From assembly GCA_963556145.1 (NCBI GenBank), contig OY744461.1, positions 1,736,001-1,800,000 on the forward strand: a stretch of DNA of 64,000 nt, in the 5' to 3' direction. The stretch is from Hygrocybe punicea (Eukaryota; Basidiomycota; Agaricomycetes; Agaricales; Hygrophoraceae). Shown here piece by piece: positions 36,349 through 48,435 of this stretch (the first letter of the stretch is position 1; the number at the start of each line of letters is the position of its first letter). Made by a program: the position numbers and the translations under genes. Under the pieces are notes generated by a model. The model was not told where the DNA came from. It was given only the letters and a program-made list of their open reading frames with translations, and did not search any database.

Positions 36349-36534
36349 TTATATTGAGATAAGGGGGCCTGTCAAAAGTGACAAATACCCACTACCCAGC
36401 ACCCATTGCACCCTGGCCTGATGGGGGTAGACAAATGCAGGGGTAATCCCAGGATACATTTGTCTGTATCTGTACTCATGCTCCCCACAGATACAGATAC
36501 AATATCTGCGGATTTTACCCACGGATTCCTGATC

Positions 36535-36656
36535 AAAATGAGCCTGAGATCACCTGAAATGGTCAAGAATTGACTGAGATAGAGTCCAATCAATGTTTAA
36601 TCTCTATCTCAGTCAATTCTTGACCGTTTTGGATGATCTTAGGCTCATTTTGAAGC
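36535..36656. repeat. Perfect-looking hairpin, arms ~57 bp
   Basis: TCAAAATGAGCCTGAGATCA...TTTAATCTCTATCTCAGTC...AGGCTCATTTTGA: the two arms are inverse copies with a few mismatches and a loop of about 8 bp. Confidence 0.85.
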
Positions 36657-36682
36657 CCACAAATATGAGAATCTGTATCCGT

Positions 36683-36822
36683 TGTAGTGGGAGGCACATG
36701 ATATGCTTAGTCAGCATATCACGTGATGTTCAGACTTAGACGCATAGCCAAATAGAGATAGAGACCAGCTACACACATGAGAGCATACTCTTGTAGAGAG
36801 ATTCCCACTTCTACCCGTTCCA
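36683..36822 (+). repeat. 5' LTR of the Gypsy element (140 bp)
   Basis: TG...CA ends. Unusually short. It contains the word ATATGCTTAGTCAGCATAT, a small palindrome. Confidence 0.9.
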
Positions 36823-36824
36823 CC

Positions 36825-36849
36825 TGGTGATGAGATCACGATTCGAACC
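36825..36849 (+). promoter_or_regulatory. tRNA primer binding site
   Basis: It starts with TGG two bases after the LTR and extends 25 nt to GATTCGAACC. That equals the complement of a whole tRNA 3' end including the T-loop (GGTTCGAATC) and CCA. The tRNA identity cannot be told from this. Confidence 0.8.
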
Positions 36850-37398
36850 TCATTCAAGCCTTGTTTGATTATTCTAGCTTTTTCCCTTTTTTTGAACCAA
36901 AAGCCCTCACCCCAAGTCCCTCACCAAGTACGCACTCCTCACTACGCAGCCATCAAACATGAGTCTTCGCCCACAAGAGTTTTCCCCACACAAGAGCCCC
37001 ATCAAACACGAGTATTCCGCACCACGAGAAACACCATCAAACACGAGTATTCCACACACACGAGAAACACCATCAAACATGAGTACCCTCTCCGAACAAT
37101 AACAAAGATAGTAACAACAGTCCACGAGCCCACACTGGCACCCAGAATAAGATCAGAATTGACCAGCCATCTCGTCCCTTATGATACCAGTGCCGAATCG
37201 TTACCACCGTCCTCAGAATTGTCCATAACACCATTGAGCACCCCTTCCAGATCCCATTCGCCAGACTCATTCGCATTCAGATGTCGCCTAAAACAACAAA
37301 CACCCCCCACTTCACCTCCACATCGAAATGAATCAGTACCACCCCCAACCCACATCCAAAACACGCCAACAAACACAGCCATAGCCAAACCTAGAAGA

Positions 37399-37770
37399 AT
37401 GATGCTGTCTACCGTAGAGCCCTTCTGGGGCGATGGCCGCGAAGGAGAGAATGCACAAGACTTCATGCAAGCATTCCTCAGAGACACACGCAGAGATGAC
37501 GATAAGGCCAAATTGGAGGCATTTGAGAACTACCTACACTCGTCCAGTCCCGCAGACAACTGGCTTGATGAACTCGACGCCGCAGACAAAGCCACATGGC
37601 CCAAGCTGAAGGAGGGATTTGCGAAAAAATGGCCCAAGATAAAACAGGTGAAAAAGACACAAGTTGAATATGAAGACGAGCTACTCGAACTACGACTGAA
37701 AGAAGAAGACCTAGGGAAGAAAGTGGACGTGGGAGGGCTTAGCGCTGCAGTAGTAGCTGCTAGCCCCTAG
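37399..37770 (+). pseudogene. Gypsy gag, N-terminal part
   Basis: The frame is open from 36865; the first in-frame ATG is 37399. It encodes VEPFWGDGREGENAQDFMQAF and DDDKAKLEAFENYL, the retrotransposon gag core of Agaricomycete Gypsy elements. A TAG at 37768 ends it. The CCHC knuckle CCRCGTHGHRGPDC lies downstream at about 38594 in frame 2, so gag is also frameshifted. Confidence 0.8.
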
Positions 37771-38949
37771 GACCCCAGAGACCCTTAGCCAGTAGATTCC
37801 CTTTCCTGTAGTAGCTTAGTCATCCATCCCAGGGTTTCCCTTGCTTTCCCCTCCCGCTGCGACTCCTTCTGAGTCTTCCCCTCAGAGGTCTGGAGATTCC
37901 CCCTCCAGCGCGTGGACACATATCAGCTGGGTGGACAAAGCATTACGTCTAGCAATCAGAGCCAACATCGAGAAGACAACGACATACATCAGCCAGGTAT
38001 GAAAACAACTGCCCAACCTCATCAAACAGAAGGTCTCCTCAATGCACGTGAATTGGGAGGAGTTTACTAAAGCGGTCAAGGAGGTTGACCTAGAACACAT
38101 CAAGGATGGAGCAGAGAAGCTGAAGAAAGTAGCAGAGGAAAAACAGGAACTCACTAGACACCTATGACAACTCGAAGCCTCCCCCACAACCGGCATACGA
38201 GTGCAGCTGTCCAGGACATCGCTCGCGACATCCATCAACACCAGCAACCAACCCGTAGCCACATGATCCACCGGAACATCACCCACAAAGCTAAGCAGCG
38301 GAGACCCATTTACATCCCATGCAGGAGGAAAAGGGAACATCAGATGGGGATATCAATCACAGCAAGCAACTACGACGAACACCAGGGCCCCCCCAACACA
38401 AGCAGATAAAGATGCACTATGCAAATACATTAATGACCTGATACACCACCCCAACACGCCACAAGGCCTAGTAGCATACCACATGCAAGTTCAACAATGG
38501 ATCGCGAAGTATGGCAAAGATGTGAGAGTCAACGCCAATACCCCAGTCCCACTCACTCCTGGGACGGCGGCAATATGCTTGGGGGAATGTTGTAGGTGCG
38601 GCACACATGGGCACCGAGGCCCAGATTGCCTGCTCCCATGCAACCAGGGCCTGCCACCGAGGGAGGGAGCATGGCGAGCAATTTGCAGTTCAATTCTCGG
38701 CCACTTTAATCGTGACCTAACAGTACCTGTACAGCTGGTAGCAATGGAGAACACTACAAATGACTGGGAGGATCTGGAGCAGGAACAGGAGAACCAGGGA
38801 AAAGAGGAAGGGCCATCTGTCTAAAGGACAAACAGACAGCCCGCAAATGCAGTCTTATCACAAGCGTCCCCCCGCGCAACGAGTCAACGCGAGGGGACAA
38901 GAGCCCAGACCTCCCCACTGCCCTCAATACTGTCAACAATGTACAAATG

Positions 38950-41900
38950 TCGATACACGAATATGAAATAGTTGACATGTATTCAGCAAGTGAAGAAAGA
39001 GGACAACAACCCAGTCTACCATTTGAACATGACGTCGTACTGGAGGGTCCACGAGGGGAGCAGGCAAAAATAAAGAGTTTATTTGACGATGGCACCCTAA
39101 TACCAGCAATATGCACTTGTACGTACAGGAAACTACAAAATCAACTAGGTGCAATCGAAAAATCACACCTCAAATTATGAATGGCCAATGGAACAATGGT
39201 GAAATTACAAGGAAAGTGGAAGGGCATGGTAGAACTGGGAGGAATCCAAATGAAAGGGACATTCAAAGTCTTTGACAGCGGAGGTGCATGGAATCTGCTA
39301 TTCGGAAAACCGTTACTCGTCGCCGTTGGAGCGACACATAGTTATGAAAATGACACGATCGCCATCAAGAACAGGAACCAAGACGCTTTAATCGAAAACC
39401 AAACGATGCAACAGCAACACGAAGAAAGCAATGCCCCAATATGTGTAATAACAACAGACGATCCACCAATCAGGGACAGTCAGGAGTACGAAATACCAAT
39501 GGAAGGACTGCACAGACATCCAATATATACACGACACACAGACCTGCACAATCCCCAATGAGTACAAGCTATATTAGAGGCCATCACAATAGGCCCGGAT
39601 ATTACAAAAGAACAAAAAGATAGGCTAGTCAACCTCATATCAAGTTATGCTGACTGCTTTGCACTAGCCATCAGCGAAGTCAAAACAGTGGAAGGGGCAG
39701 TACACCATCTCAACATACCAAAGGACACCAAATTCCCCCAGAAAGTGAACCAGAGGCCGCTGACACCACCTCAGCGAAAATTCCTCTATCCGAAAATCAA
39801 CGAAATGATTGAGGCAGGCGTACTAAGAAGCCTAAAACTGGCAGAGGTCAAATGCATATCGCTGACAGTTTTATCCAAGAAAGCACATGAGCAAGGCGGT
39901 CTATCACTAGAGGAATTACAACACCGGGTCAATGACCAGTGCGTAATGGCAGGTATCCCCTCCCAATTCAACTTACCACCTAGAACCGAACCAACAAAAA
40001 CGATGACGGAGGAGAGTGAGCAAAAATGGAGAATCTGCCAGAACTTCGGTGAAGTCAACAAAGTGACACGAGTCGCACCAATGCCACAAGGCGACATAAG
40101 GATGAAACAACAAAGACTAAGTGGACACCGATGGCTATCAGTGTTCGACTTCGCATCTGGATTTTATGCCGTCCGAATAGCCGAAGAGTCAATTCCATAT
40201 ACAGCATTCTACGTCGAAGGCCGAGGATATTTGGGATATGCAAAAATGCCATTCGGGTTGACGGGCGCACCGTCAACGTTCGCGCACATTACAGCCTCAA
40301 ATCTCGGTGACCTGCTGGCCGAAGATGTAATGGAGCTACTAGTAGACGATGGGGGCACAGCAGCAGATGAGTTTGACGAAATGATGGCAAAGCTAACCAG
40401 AATATTTCAGCGTGTCCACGAGAGGGAACTATCACTATCGGCAAAGAAGTCAAAGTTTTTCATGACCGAAGCCGTTTTCGCCGGTGCAACGGTCGGCCCA
40501 GATGGAGTCCAACCAGATCTCGCTAAACTCACTGCAATCGTAGATTGGGAATAAGTTAAAGACACAAAAAACCTAGCAGCATTCATTGGAATCACAGGGC
40601 GGTTCCGGGACCTCATCCAAGGATACACTAGAATAGAACAACCACTGCGCGACCTACTACGGGAGGTCGAACTACCTGAAAAATACACCAAGGCAATCTA
40701 CTGAAGAGTAATGGCAGCATACAAGCTCGAGGGATGATGGTGACAAGAACACACTGTGGCATTCCTCGCACTCAAAATCACACTAACTTCAAAGCCGGTC
40801 TTACAGGGCCCGAAATGGGATGGAACACCCTTCATTATCACAACTGATGGCTCCAAGGATGGTTTTGCAGGGATACTAGCACAACGAAACAAGACGACAC
40901 TAACAAGCGGCAAGGTAGTCGAAAAATTACACCCATTGGGGTTTGTGTCGAAAAGAATGTCACCTAGTGAAGAGAAGTACAAACCATTCCTACTGGAGTT
41001 TGCAGCATTGAAATTCACGCTAGACAAATTTGCTGACATAACCTGGGGATTCCCCATTGAAATAGAGACGGACTGCCACACGTTGTGAGACATACTTATG
41101 AATGACAAGCTGAGCACCACACATGCACGCTGGTGAGACGGAGTACTAGCTCACCGCATTACAGATGTCCGCCACGTTCCGGGACAAATCAATGTAGTCG
41201 CCGATGGGCTAAGTAGAAAATGGGAAAATCAACCGAGGTCAGACGAGGACGGCAGCAACTGGTGTTTAAGCGAGGACTGGGAAGCAGCAGAAGGTCTAGT
41301 CCATGACATATTCATTGCAACACTGGCTACTGAAATGACAGACCTCCAAAATTGATTCAAGGTTGAACCAATATTCCAAGAGGTTATCGAAGCACTAGCG
41401 GAATTGGACACAGGAGTGAGCCTAAAGGAGAGATGGCAGGCGAAACACAGAGCAACCCAGTACATGATAGAAGATGGTAAGTTATGGAAACTCGCAGGCG
41501 GAACTAGCATGAGAGCTCACTCCCGAGTGGAATGCATCACAAAAGCGGAAGCAAAGGAATTAGCCAAAATGGAGCATGAGAAAGGAGGCGATTGGCACAG
41601 GGATGCCATTAAAATGGCGTTGTCGGACAGGATCTGCAGCCCCAAACTAGACGACTCCATCATAACAGCAATTAATGACTGCATGTGATGCAAGAACTTT
41701 GGCCCAAAACACATACACGCATTGTTAAATCCCATCACGCGACGCCACCCGTTCTAACTCCTAGTTGGAGACTATCTCAAATTACTGGCAGGGAAGGGGG
41801 GATTTCACATGATTGGCGTATACCTTGACACACGCTCTCAACATATTTGGGCTGACAAATTTAAGACAGCAGGTAGTGCCAAAATGACCAGCACAAGCCT

Positions 41901-42627
41901 ATCGAACATATTTCACAGATACGCACCATTCGAGACATTCATGATGGACGGCGGCTCACATTTTGATAATGTGGAAGTGCGAAACCTGTGCATGGAATGG
42001 GGGACATCCCCACACATCATCGCCGCGTATGCACCCTGGATAAATGGGTTGGTTGAGAACACCAACAAGCTTCTGCTGCACATGTTAAAGAGACTCTGCG
42101 CACCGGAACTAGGTGAGGATACAGATGAGTTTCAAAACATGAACTGGGAACTACTACCGAGGAATTGGCCAGACCACCTAGATGAGGCAGTATGGCATAT
42201 GAACTGGCACATACTGCCATCACTAAAATTCGCGCCCAAAGAAATACTGCTCGGCATGGCCATCAACACCCTGAAAACGAGCATCGCGGAGAGCACAGCG
42301 ATGATTACACTGGCCAACATTGACATGCACATGGTCTATGCGGCGCAGCAGCAGCTCGACGGATATGAGGAGGCATTGCAGCATGCGACAAGAAGGAAGA
42401 CAGCCTTCAATCAGAGAGTACTGAGAAAGCACCCTGGTGAGGTTATATATAAGATTGGTCAACTGGTCCAAATCTACCGGAGCGATCTAGATAACTCCTT
42501 CAAGGTGGAGTGGAAGCTTCTACCTAAATGGTCACAACCCCACCGCATTGCGGAACACCTACGAAACTCATACAGGCTCGAAACAGTTGAAGGTAACCCA
42601 ATAGATGGAATATTCAATGCCAGATGA
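38950..42627 (+). pseudogene. Gypsy pol: protease-like, RT, RNase H, integrase
   Basis: Frame 1 carries the protease-like IKSLFDDGTLIPAI, RT (VFDFASGFYAVRI, YAKMPFGLTGAPSTF, LLVDD instead of YVDD), RNase H (FIITTDGSKDGFAGIL, ETDCHTL) and integrase (YLDTRSQHIWADKF, MMDGGSHFDN, NGLVENTNK). In-frame stops include 39178, 39559, 40552, 41086 and 41686, with TGA the commonest. The element cannot be autonomous. Confidence 0.88.
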
Positions 42628-42902
42628 CTTCGTGCATTCATACCACAAGAGGGCACGAAACTGGCTGTTGCCCAAAGAGTGGTGAAAGCAGCAGCAGACG
42701 AACGTGACAAGCTGAGAACGGAAGAAGAGAAAGGGATGCTTACAGAGGAGCGGAGGAGAGATGAGACCCAGGTCGAGGACATGAGGACCGACATGACCGG
42801 TGACCCAAGGGAGATGGGGAGTAGGGAGGTCACGGATGACCAGAGCAGTGTTGATGAGCTCTCAGTGACGAGGACGCCGCTGGTTTTTTCAGAGGGGGCA
42901 GA

Positions 42903-43042
42903 TGTAGTGGGAGGCACGTGATATGCTTAGTCAGCATATCACATGATGTTCAGACTTAGACGCATAGCCAGATAGAGATAGAGACAAGCTACACACACAA
43001 GAGCATACTCTTGTAGAGAGATTCCCACTTCTACCCGTTCCA
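42903..43042 (+). repeat. 3' LTR of the Gypsy element (140 bp)
   Basis: Matches the 5' LTR with about six substitutions, mainly transitions. It is preceded by a purine-rich tract AGAGGGGGCAGA that can serve as the polypurine tract. Confidence 0.9.
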
Positions 43043-43119
43043 CCGTACTCGTACTCTCAAGAGTACGGATACCTGCGGATCAGGGATTACCCTTATCCCT
43101 GCATTTGCCTAGAAGGGGG

Positions 43120-44450
43120 GACCTTATAGAAGAAGTCAGCTCATCTTCATCTGCCATATGTGTGCCTTGCTTCTACAATCCATTTCTCTGGTTCCTCAAT
43201 GAGTCGGTCCCCACAAGGACCACAAGTGTATCATTTTGGAGCCGACTGTAAGGGGCCCCAAGTCATCTCAGCCTTTTGGTTATCCCTTTTCCAGCACTTA
43301 TCAGCAGCTTAGCCACTTGTTGCACCAGTTTCAGCAGCATTTTCCAGCATTCCCTATTGTCTAGTATCCCTCAAGTCTTTCCTGACATCTTCGACACTTC
43401 TATTTGTTTTCTATTGCCTGTTGTGCCTCCTTGTTAGCACAACTCAGTCCTCTTTGTTATTAGTGTCACGCTGTCACATCTGTCACATGCCATTACCTTT
43501 GTCCACCTCCACCTTTACCATTGTATTCCATGCCCAGAAAGCCCCAACATGGCCAATGACCATGCCCAACAAGGAATGCCACTTACATGTAACACACAAA
43601 ACAGAGAAGAAGTAAGCAACAAAACAGATGGAAAATGCATACCATGCAACAGGTTTAGCCTGTGCACCCCCAGGTATACCCCTCATTGCCATTTCCACAG
43701 TAACCGTGCTGGAAAACATGTTCAAATGTGGTTTTCAATGCATCCAACCATATCCACCTTCATTTGGCCCCCATTTGGCCCACTGTCCTCACCTATGCTG
43801 TTTCTGTTGTCCCCAGAGGCCAGCCCAGACCTCTCCCCACCATCTGAACCCGTCCCCAGAAAACCACACCATCACCCAGCCAATACTGTTTTCCACACAT
43901 CCCAGTCCATCCCCAACTGTTTCACCCCTGTTTCATCTGCCATTCACATTTACAACCTTACTGTTGTCCGTAGAGGTGAGCCTGGACCTAACCCCAGCAT
44001 GTGAACCTGCGCAGTTACCAGAAAACCACGTCACTGGCCAGCAAACCCCATTTTTGACCAATCCCAGCATGTATGCCCCTGCTTCACATCCAAATCACCT
44101 GCCGTCCATGTCTATGCCCTCGCTGTCATCTCCATACACAAGCCACGATGCAAACTCAGTGTTTGCATCCGCACCATCCCCAAATTCACCATCACCATCA
44201 CGCCCATTGCCCACCAACTCATTTCCAGTTGTGCCCCGCTGTTTTGCCCCACGTTCATGTCTACAGCCTCACCATCGTCCCCAGACATGAACCATCACAT
44301 GTCCCTTTGTCTGAGCCTGAGCCATTTCCCCCAGTGCCCAGCAGACCCCGTTTTCGACCAATTCCAGCTCATTGACCCCGTTTTGACCCTAATTTACCCA
44401 CCATCAGCATCTACAGACTTGCCATCACCCTCTGAAGCAAATTATGACAT
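43120..44450. other. Non-coding, no gene assigned
   Basis: Pyrimidine-rich with Pro/Ser/His-rich artefactual ORFs (43549-44290). No domains or element ends recognised. Confidence 0.4.
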
Positions 44451-44458
44451 GCCCCCAC

Positions 44459-45687
44459 TAGTGTTGGGGAAGTTCGGTCTCAGACTGACCCAAACCCGGT
44501 TTGGGAATTTCTAGCAGAGACTGAACCATTCAGTCTTGGTTTGGGAGATTTGGCCATGGGCCGAAACAGTTTCAAACTCAGTTTGAACCACAAACCGATG
44601 GTTGCAAGTCAGCCAATTGGCTGACTTCCAAAGTCTTCCAAAGTCCCTTCAACCACCAACAACGCCCCCAATGTACGTGAAATGAAGATGTTAGAGTACC
44701 TGAGGTCGACAAAATGGGTGGCAGGGAGTACTGCCGCCCATGTATGTTCTTATTTTATTTTATTTTATTTTATTTTATTCGACACTAACAATTCTTTTGC
44801 AGGTCCATGGCCACCACCACTACCACCACTACCACAACAATGACCATGACAACGGCAATGACAATGGGAACGACAACAGCGATGGTTACAACCACCGTCA
44901 ACACCATGCCGGATGCACCAACAGCAACGCCCATGGCCCACCCCCAGCGCCACACCAAACACGTTCAAAATGCACGCCAAATGTACTTGAATGGGGTGGA
45001 GTCAACAAGGTGGAAGAGCAGCAGGGGGTGGTGCGTCCACCCCCGCTCTTTCGTGGTATGTACCTTTATTGATTTTTTCACTGATTTATTCGTACATTAT
45101 AGAACATGGCACCATACCACCACACCACGTAACACCACCACTACCATCATCACCACCATGCAACACCAACACCACCACCACCACCACCGAGGAAGGCCAA
45201 CATGGGGTCAACCCAGCCGTCATCGCATGTACAACACATGACGCATCAGGACACCCAGGCGGAGAGGCTCATATCCCACCACCACCACATGTCCACCAAA
45301 ATCAACCAATGCAGGTCCAACGCGAGTCAAACACACCCGTCGTCATGTGCACAATGCGTCTGACACATCGGGGCACTACCACCACCACCACCACACCCAA
45401 ACAACAACAGCTGAGGTGGAACACATGCATTCGATGCATGTGTTTCACTAGGACAGGGCTGTGTGGCTCACCCAATCCCCAATCCAACCTCGTAATGAGG
45501 CTGGCCACGTCGATTGACATGTGTGGCACTCTTGTGAGGTCAGATGGGAGTGAGGGCCCCCAGCCCATGCAGTTTGCGGTTCAGACCATGTTTGGACCAA
45601 AACCAAACCAACATAAACTGTTTACGTCAGTTTCGGTTTGGGGCAAAAAGGCCAAAAACCGGACCGAACCGAACTTCCCCATCACTA
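44459..45687. mobile_element. Non-autonomous hAT-type element, 1229 bp
   Basis: Termini TAGTGTTGGGGAAGTTCGG / CCGAACTTCCCCATCACTA and a perfect 8 bp duplication GCCCCCAC (44451-44458, 45688-45695). Subterminal GGTTTGG / CCGAACC words, a (TATTT)6 tract (44751-44779), CAC/ACC triplet repeats, the GGTGGTGCGTCCACC module (45022-45036) and one palindrome at 45488. No transposase. Confidence 0.9.
45488..45539. repeat. Two-part palindrome, copy H
   Basis: 52 bp: CCTCGTAATG...CTTGTGAGG around ACGTCGATTGACATGT. Confidence 0.65.
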
Positions 45688-45695
45688 GCCCCCAC

Positions 45696-46837
45696 CATCT
45701 GAGCCCACACCACCCTTGGACAAATGCATCTGCATGTGCCTAATACTGTTTTCGAGGAATTTTCAGCAAACTCGCCCTCATTTCATCTTTGTTTTGGCCC
45801 CATCTCCACCTACACCCTTGTTGTCGTCCCTAGGAGTGAATGGTGAATCATGTAAAACTCCACCACCCCTATTATATTTCATAGCCCTCTTTGGGTCCCC
45901 TATCATATATTGTCACCTTCGTCAGGCACCCTCATATTTTGTCGCATTCATATAGTTGCCCCAGTTGGGCCCTCATATTTTGTCACCTTCATATAGCTGC
46001 CCCAGTTGGGCACCTGAGATCATTGTATGCCTTCTTCTTTTGTTTCATCTATGTTCTGATCTATCACTACATTTTCATATGCTTTATCTTTCTTCTTTCT
46101 CTTCCTCCTTCTCTTACTTCACTTTCTTTCCCCTGTGTATCTGACTGGGGACAGTCAGAATTTCAGCACCCAGGAAGATGATATACCTGTATCACCACTG
46201 AGACCTGATTTAGTTTATTTTTGATTTCTTTCTTTTCTTATTTACTTCAGTATTTAAAGATTGTAGTAAATAGAGACAAATAAAGAATCCTTTTCCTCTT
46301 TCACTATGAGTTTGAGCCCTCTTCAGTGGCTTTGGAGACCCACAATCTCACATTCACACTCAGTCCCCACAGGGACCTCAAGTGTAATAGTGTATCACCA
46401 GACCAGACCATGGCAACACTACTTGACCATGGTTGTTTGGCAGTCTGCTATTAATTTCCTTTTTTGGATGGCTAGCTGCTGTTTAGCTGTGGCCACAATG
46501 GTCCTAACAAGCTGTTGTTAGCCATAGCCAAGCTAAGCTAGACTGAGCTGTGGCAACACTACTCTGTCAGATACTGGTTTTTTTAGTAGCCTAGACTATA
46601 TGCTCATATCTTGAAATTCATTGCTATTTCATTCTTTGTACTCTTCTTCAGTATAGTGGATGAGGTCTTTCTCAATGCTGGACATAGGTATGCAATAAAG
46701 ATGGCTCTCCTTTGAATTGTTATTGGTCACATCAGGTTCAGCATAAATTGTCCAAACTGTTACAGTGGTTTTGGAATGCAACTTTTTATAATAATCAAAA
46801 TAATGCTTACAAAGGCTCAGTCACTGCCATAACGGTC
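45696..46837. other. Non-coding with tandem and dispersed repeats
   Basis: Holds a 41 bp tandem repeat (45930-46011), the inverted partner of 35192-35348 (46165-46345), and TAGCC-rich debris with two GGCAACACTA termini (46408 and 46551) of the hAT family at 48010. No gene. Confidence 0.5.
45930..46011 (+). repeat. 41 bp direct tandem repeat, two copies
   Basis: Each copy runs CCTCATATTTTGTC...CCCCAGTTGGGC. They differ at three positions. A degraded third unit precedes at about 45899. Confidence 0.9.
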
Positions 46838-47196
46838 ATGCATCATGTGATCTCAAGATAACTGCTCAACCATTGTGAAATGTGAATTATAAACTCAGTG
46901 AAGGGTGTATTAGAGATTTGAAAGCTGATAAAATTATAATAGGGTTAGTTGAGGGACAAGATGAACTAAAAGTATTTTTAAGTCTTATATTGAAAGAGAA
47001 GATAGATATTTTCTGAAAACATGACTTCTTGGATGAACTGGCTCCAAAATTGAACTTGAAAATACTTTTAGTTCACCTGGCCCTTCAACTAACCCTATTA
47101 TAGTTTTATCAGCTTTCAAATCTCTAATACACCCTTCACTGAGTTTATAATTCACATTTTACAATGAGCAGTTATCTTGAGGTCACATGATGCATG
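46838..47196. repeat. Foldback repeat, arms ~145 bp
   Basis: Left arm 46838-46985 starts CATGCATCATGTGATCTCAAG. Right arm about 47055-47196 is its inverse, ending GGTCACATGATGCATG. The spacer is ~70 bp. No TSD identified. Confidence 0.8.
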
Positions 47197-48435
47197 AGCA
47201 GCCTTTTTTCACCTGGTTGTCCCTTTACCTAAGCCTAAGAATAGCTGCTGAGCACATGTCTCAGCAGCTATTGTTTGGCTGAACTTGTCTGTTTTCCCAA
47301 CCCCAGCATTAAACCTTGCCCCAATATCCCCAAATACTTAGCATAGAGTAGATAGTATTCCAAATATAGTAACATTGGCTTCAGAAACACATCCGACGTC
47401 AGGAACAAGAATGCTGATGGGCTCGGGCTTTCCTGTCACCATTGCCATGGCCCCACCCATCACTCACAGGCATGCACACTCGTCGACGTCGATGTTGAGC
47501 ACGACTATTTCACTCTCCCACCATCTTTTCTTGCGGAATTTTTTACATATCATAGATATATTCTTATAAATACTGTATATAGACTAATATACATGAAAAT
47601 AAACAAAATAAAAGAGAAATAAAAGAAATAAAAAATAATCATACATGGGGCGCCACTGGCAAATGGGTGGGTACTTACCTTCGCAGAGGCACTGGATTGG
47701 GTCTGAAATTGGTGGTGAAGGGTGGTGGAGGGTGGGTGATGAGAGGGATGGACACTGGGGGGTGGGGAAGGGTGCATGGAGAGGGGGGTGGCGATGGGTG
47801 GCAAGCAAGGGGCCAGGAAGTAAGGCTGATGGTGGAAATGGAGAGGGGATGGATGGGGGAGGGATCTCAGCCCAAAACGAGCGGTGGGAAGGGGTAAGTA
47901 CATGGGGGAAAAGCAGGAGGGAGGTGGGTACTCACCTTCACCATTAAGGCCCCCCACGGCCCTCTCCACATTCCACCACTGATAGAGACAATGGGGACAT
48001 CATCTACGATAGTGTTGCCGTGGCCCGGTTAACCGCGAGCTGGTTATACAAGACCAGCTAATTTGTATATTGTGGCTACACTTGGCAACAGTAACCGTGA
48101 CCGTAGCCATGGCTTCGGCTATAACCAAAGTTCCTGGCCGGCCATAGCTGTAATTATGGGGAAAAAAAAAAAAAAAACTACAACACTACAAAAAATGGCC
48201 ATAAGATCCATTACACTAGCCAGCAAGTTGTTTACATGAAAATGGTCCATAAAGTATGAGATATCAGAGCGGTATAAAGCCAGGAATGAACCGTATTCGA
48301 GACGTATCGTGACTGCAACGTTGCATGATGGGCAGACTGGCACTGCGCGATAATGAGTTGTCACAAGACAGAAGCCCCCAATGGGGACTGACGAGTGTGA
48401 GAGCACAGCCTGTCCAAGTCACAATTAGACATAAC

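Larger units (their letters stand above)
35349..36419. other. Triplet-rich relic of a non-autonomous element, no gene
   Basis: ACA/GAT/CAC triplets fill 35460-36110. The module GTGGTGCGCC...GGCCCAGGTAC lies at 35523-35550 and two palindromes at 36139 and 36297. I could not find termini. Long apparent ORFs here are low-complexity artefacts. Confidence 0.45.
36683..43042 (+). mobile_element. Ty3/Gypsy LTR retrotransposon, full-length but decayed
   Basis: Two 140 bp LTRs (TGTAGTGGG...CCGTTCCA) differ at about six positions, so it is not young. The 4 bp duplication is CCGT (36679-36682 and 43043-43046). The internal region runs gag, zinc knuckle, protease-like, RT, RNase H, integrase. Most of pol stays in frame 1 but is cut by stops, largely TGA. 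Confidence 0.92.
36428..43111. mobile_element. Small hAT-type MITE (~320 bp net) hosting the Gypsy element
   Basis: Termini TAGACAAATGCAGGGG and the inverse CCCTGCATTTGCCTA. The 8 bp flanks GATGGGGG (36420-36427) and GAAGGGGG (43112-43119) differ by one base. Subterminal words CTGTATC / GTACTC / TATCTG repeat. Removing the Gypsy insertion restores a small element containing a hairpin at 36535-36656. Confidence 0.75.

Noticed and set aside
43549..44290. Pro/Ser/His-rich ORFs of 151-220 aa
   Set aside because: Pyrimidine-rich composition, overlapping frames, no domain and no convincing start or splice context.
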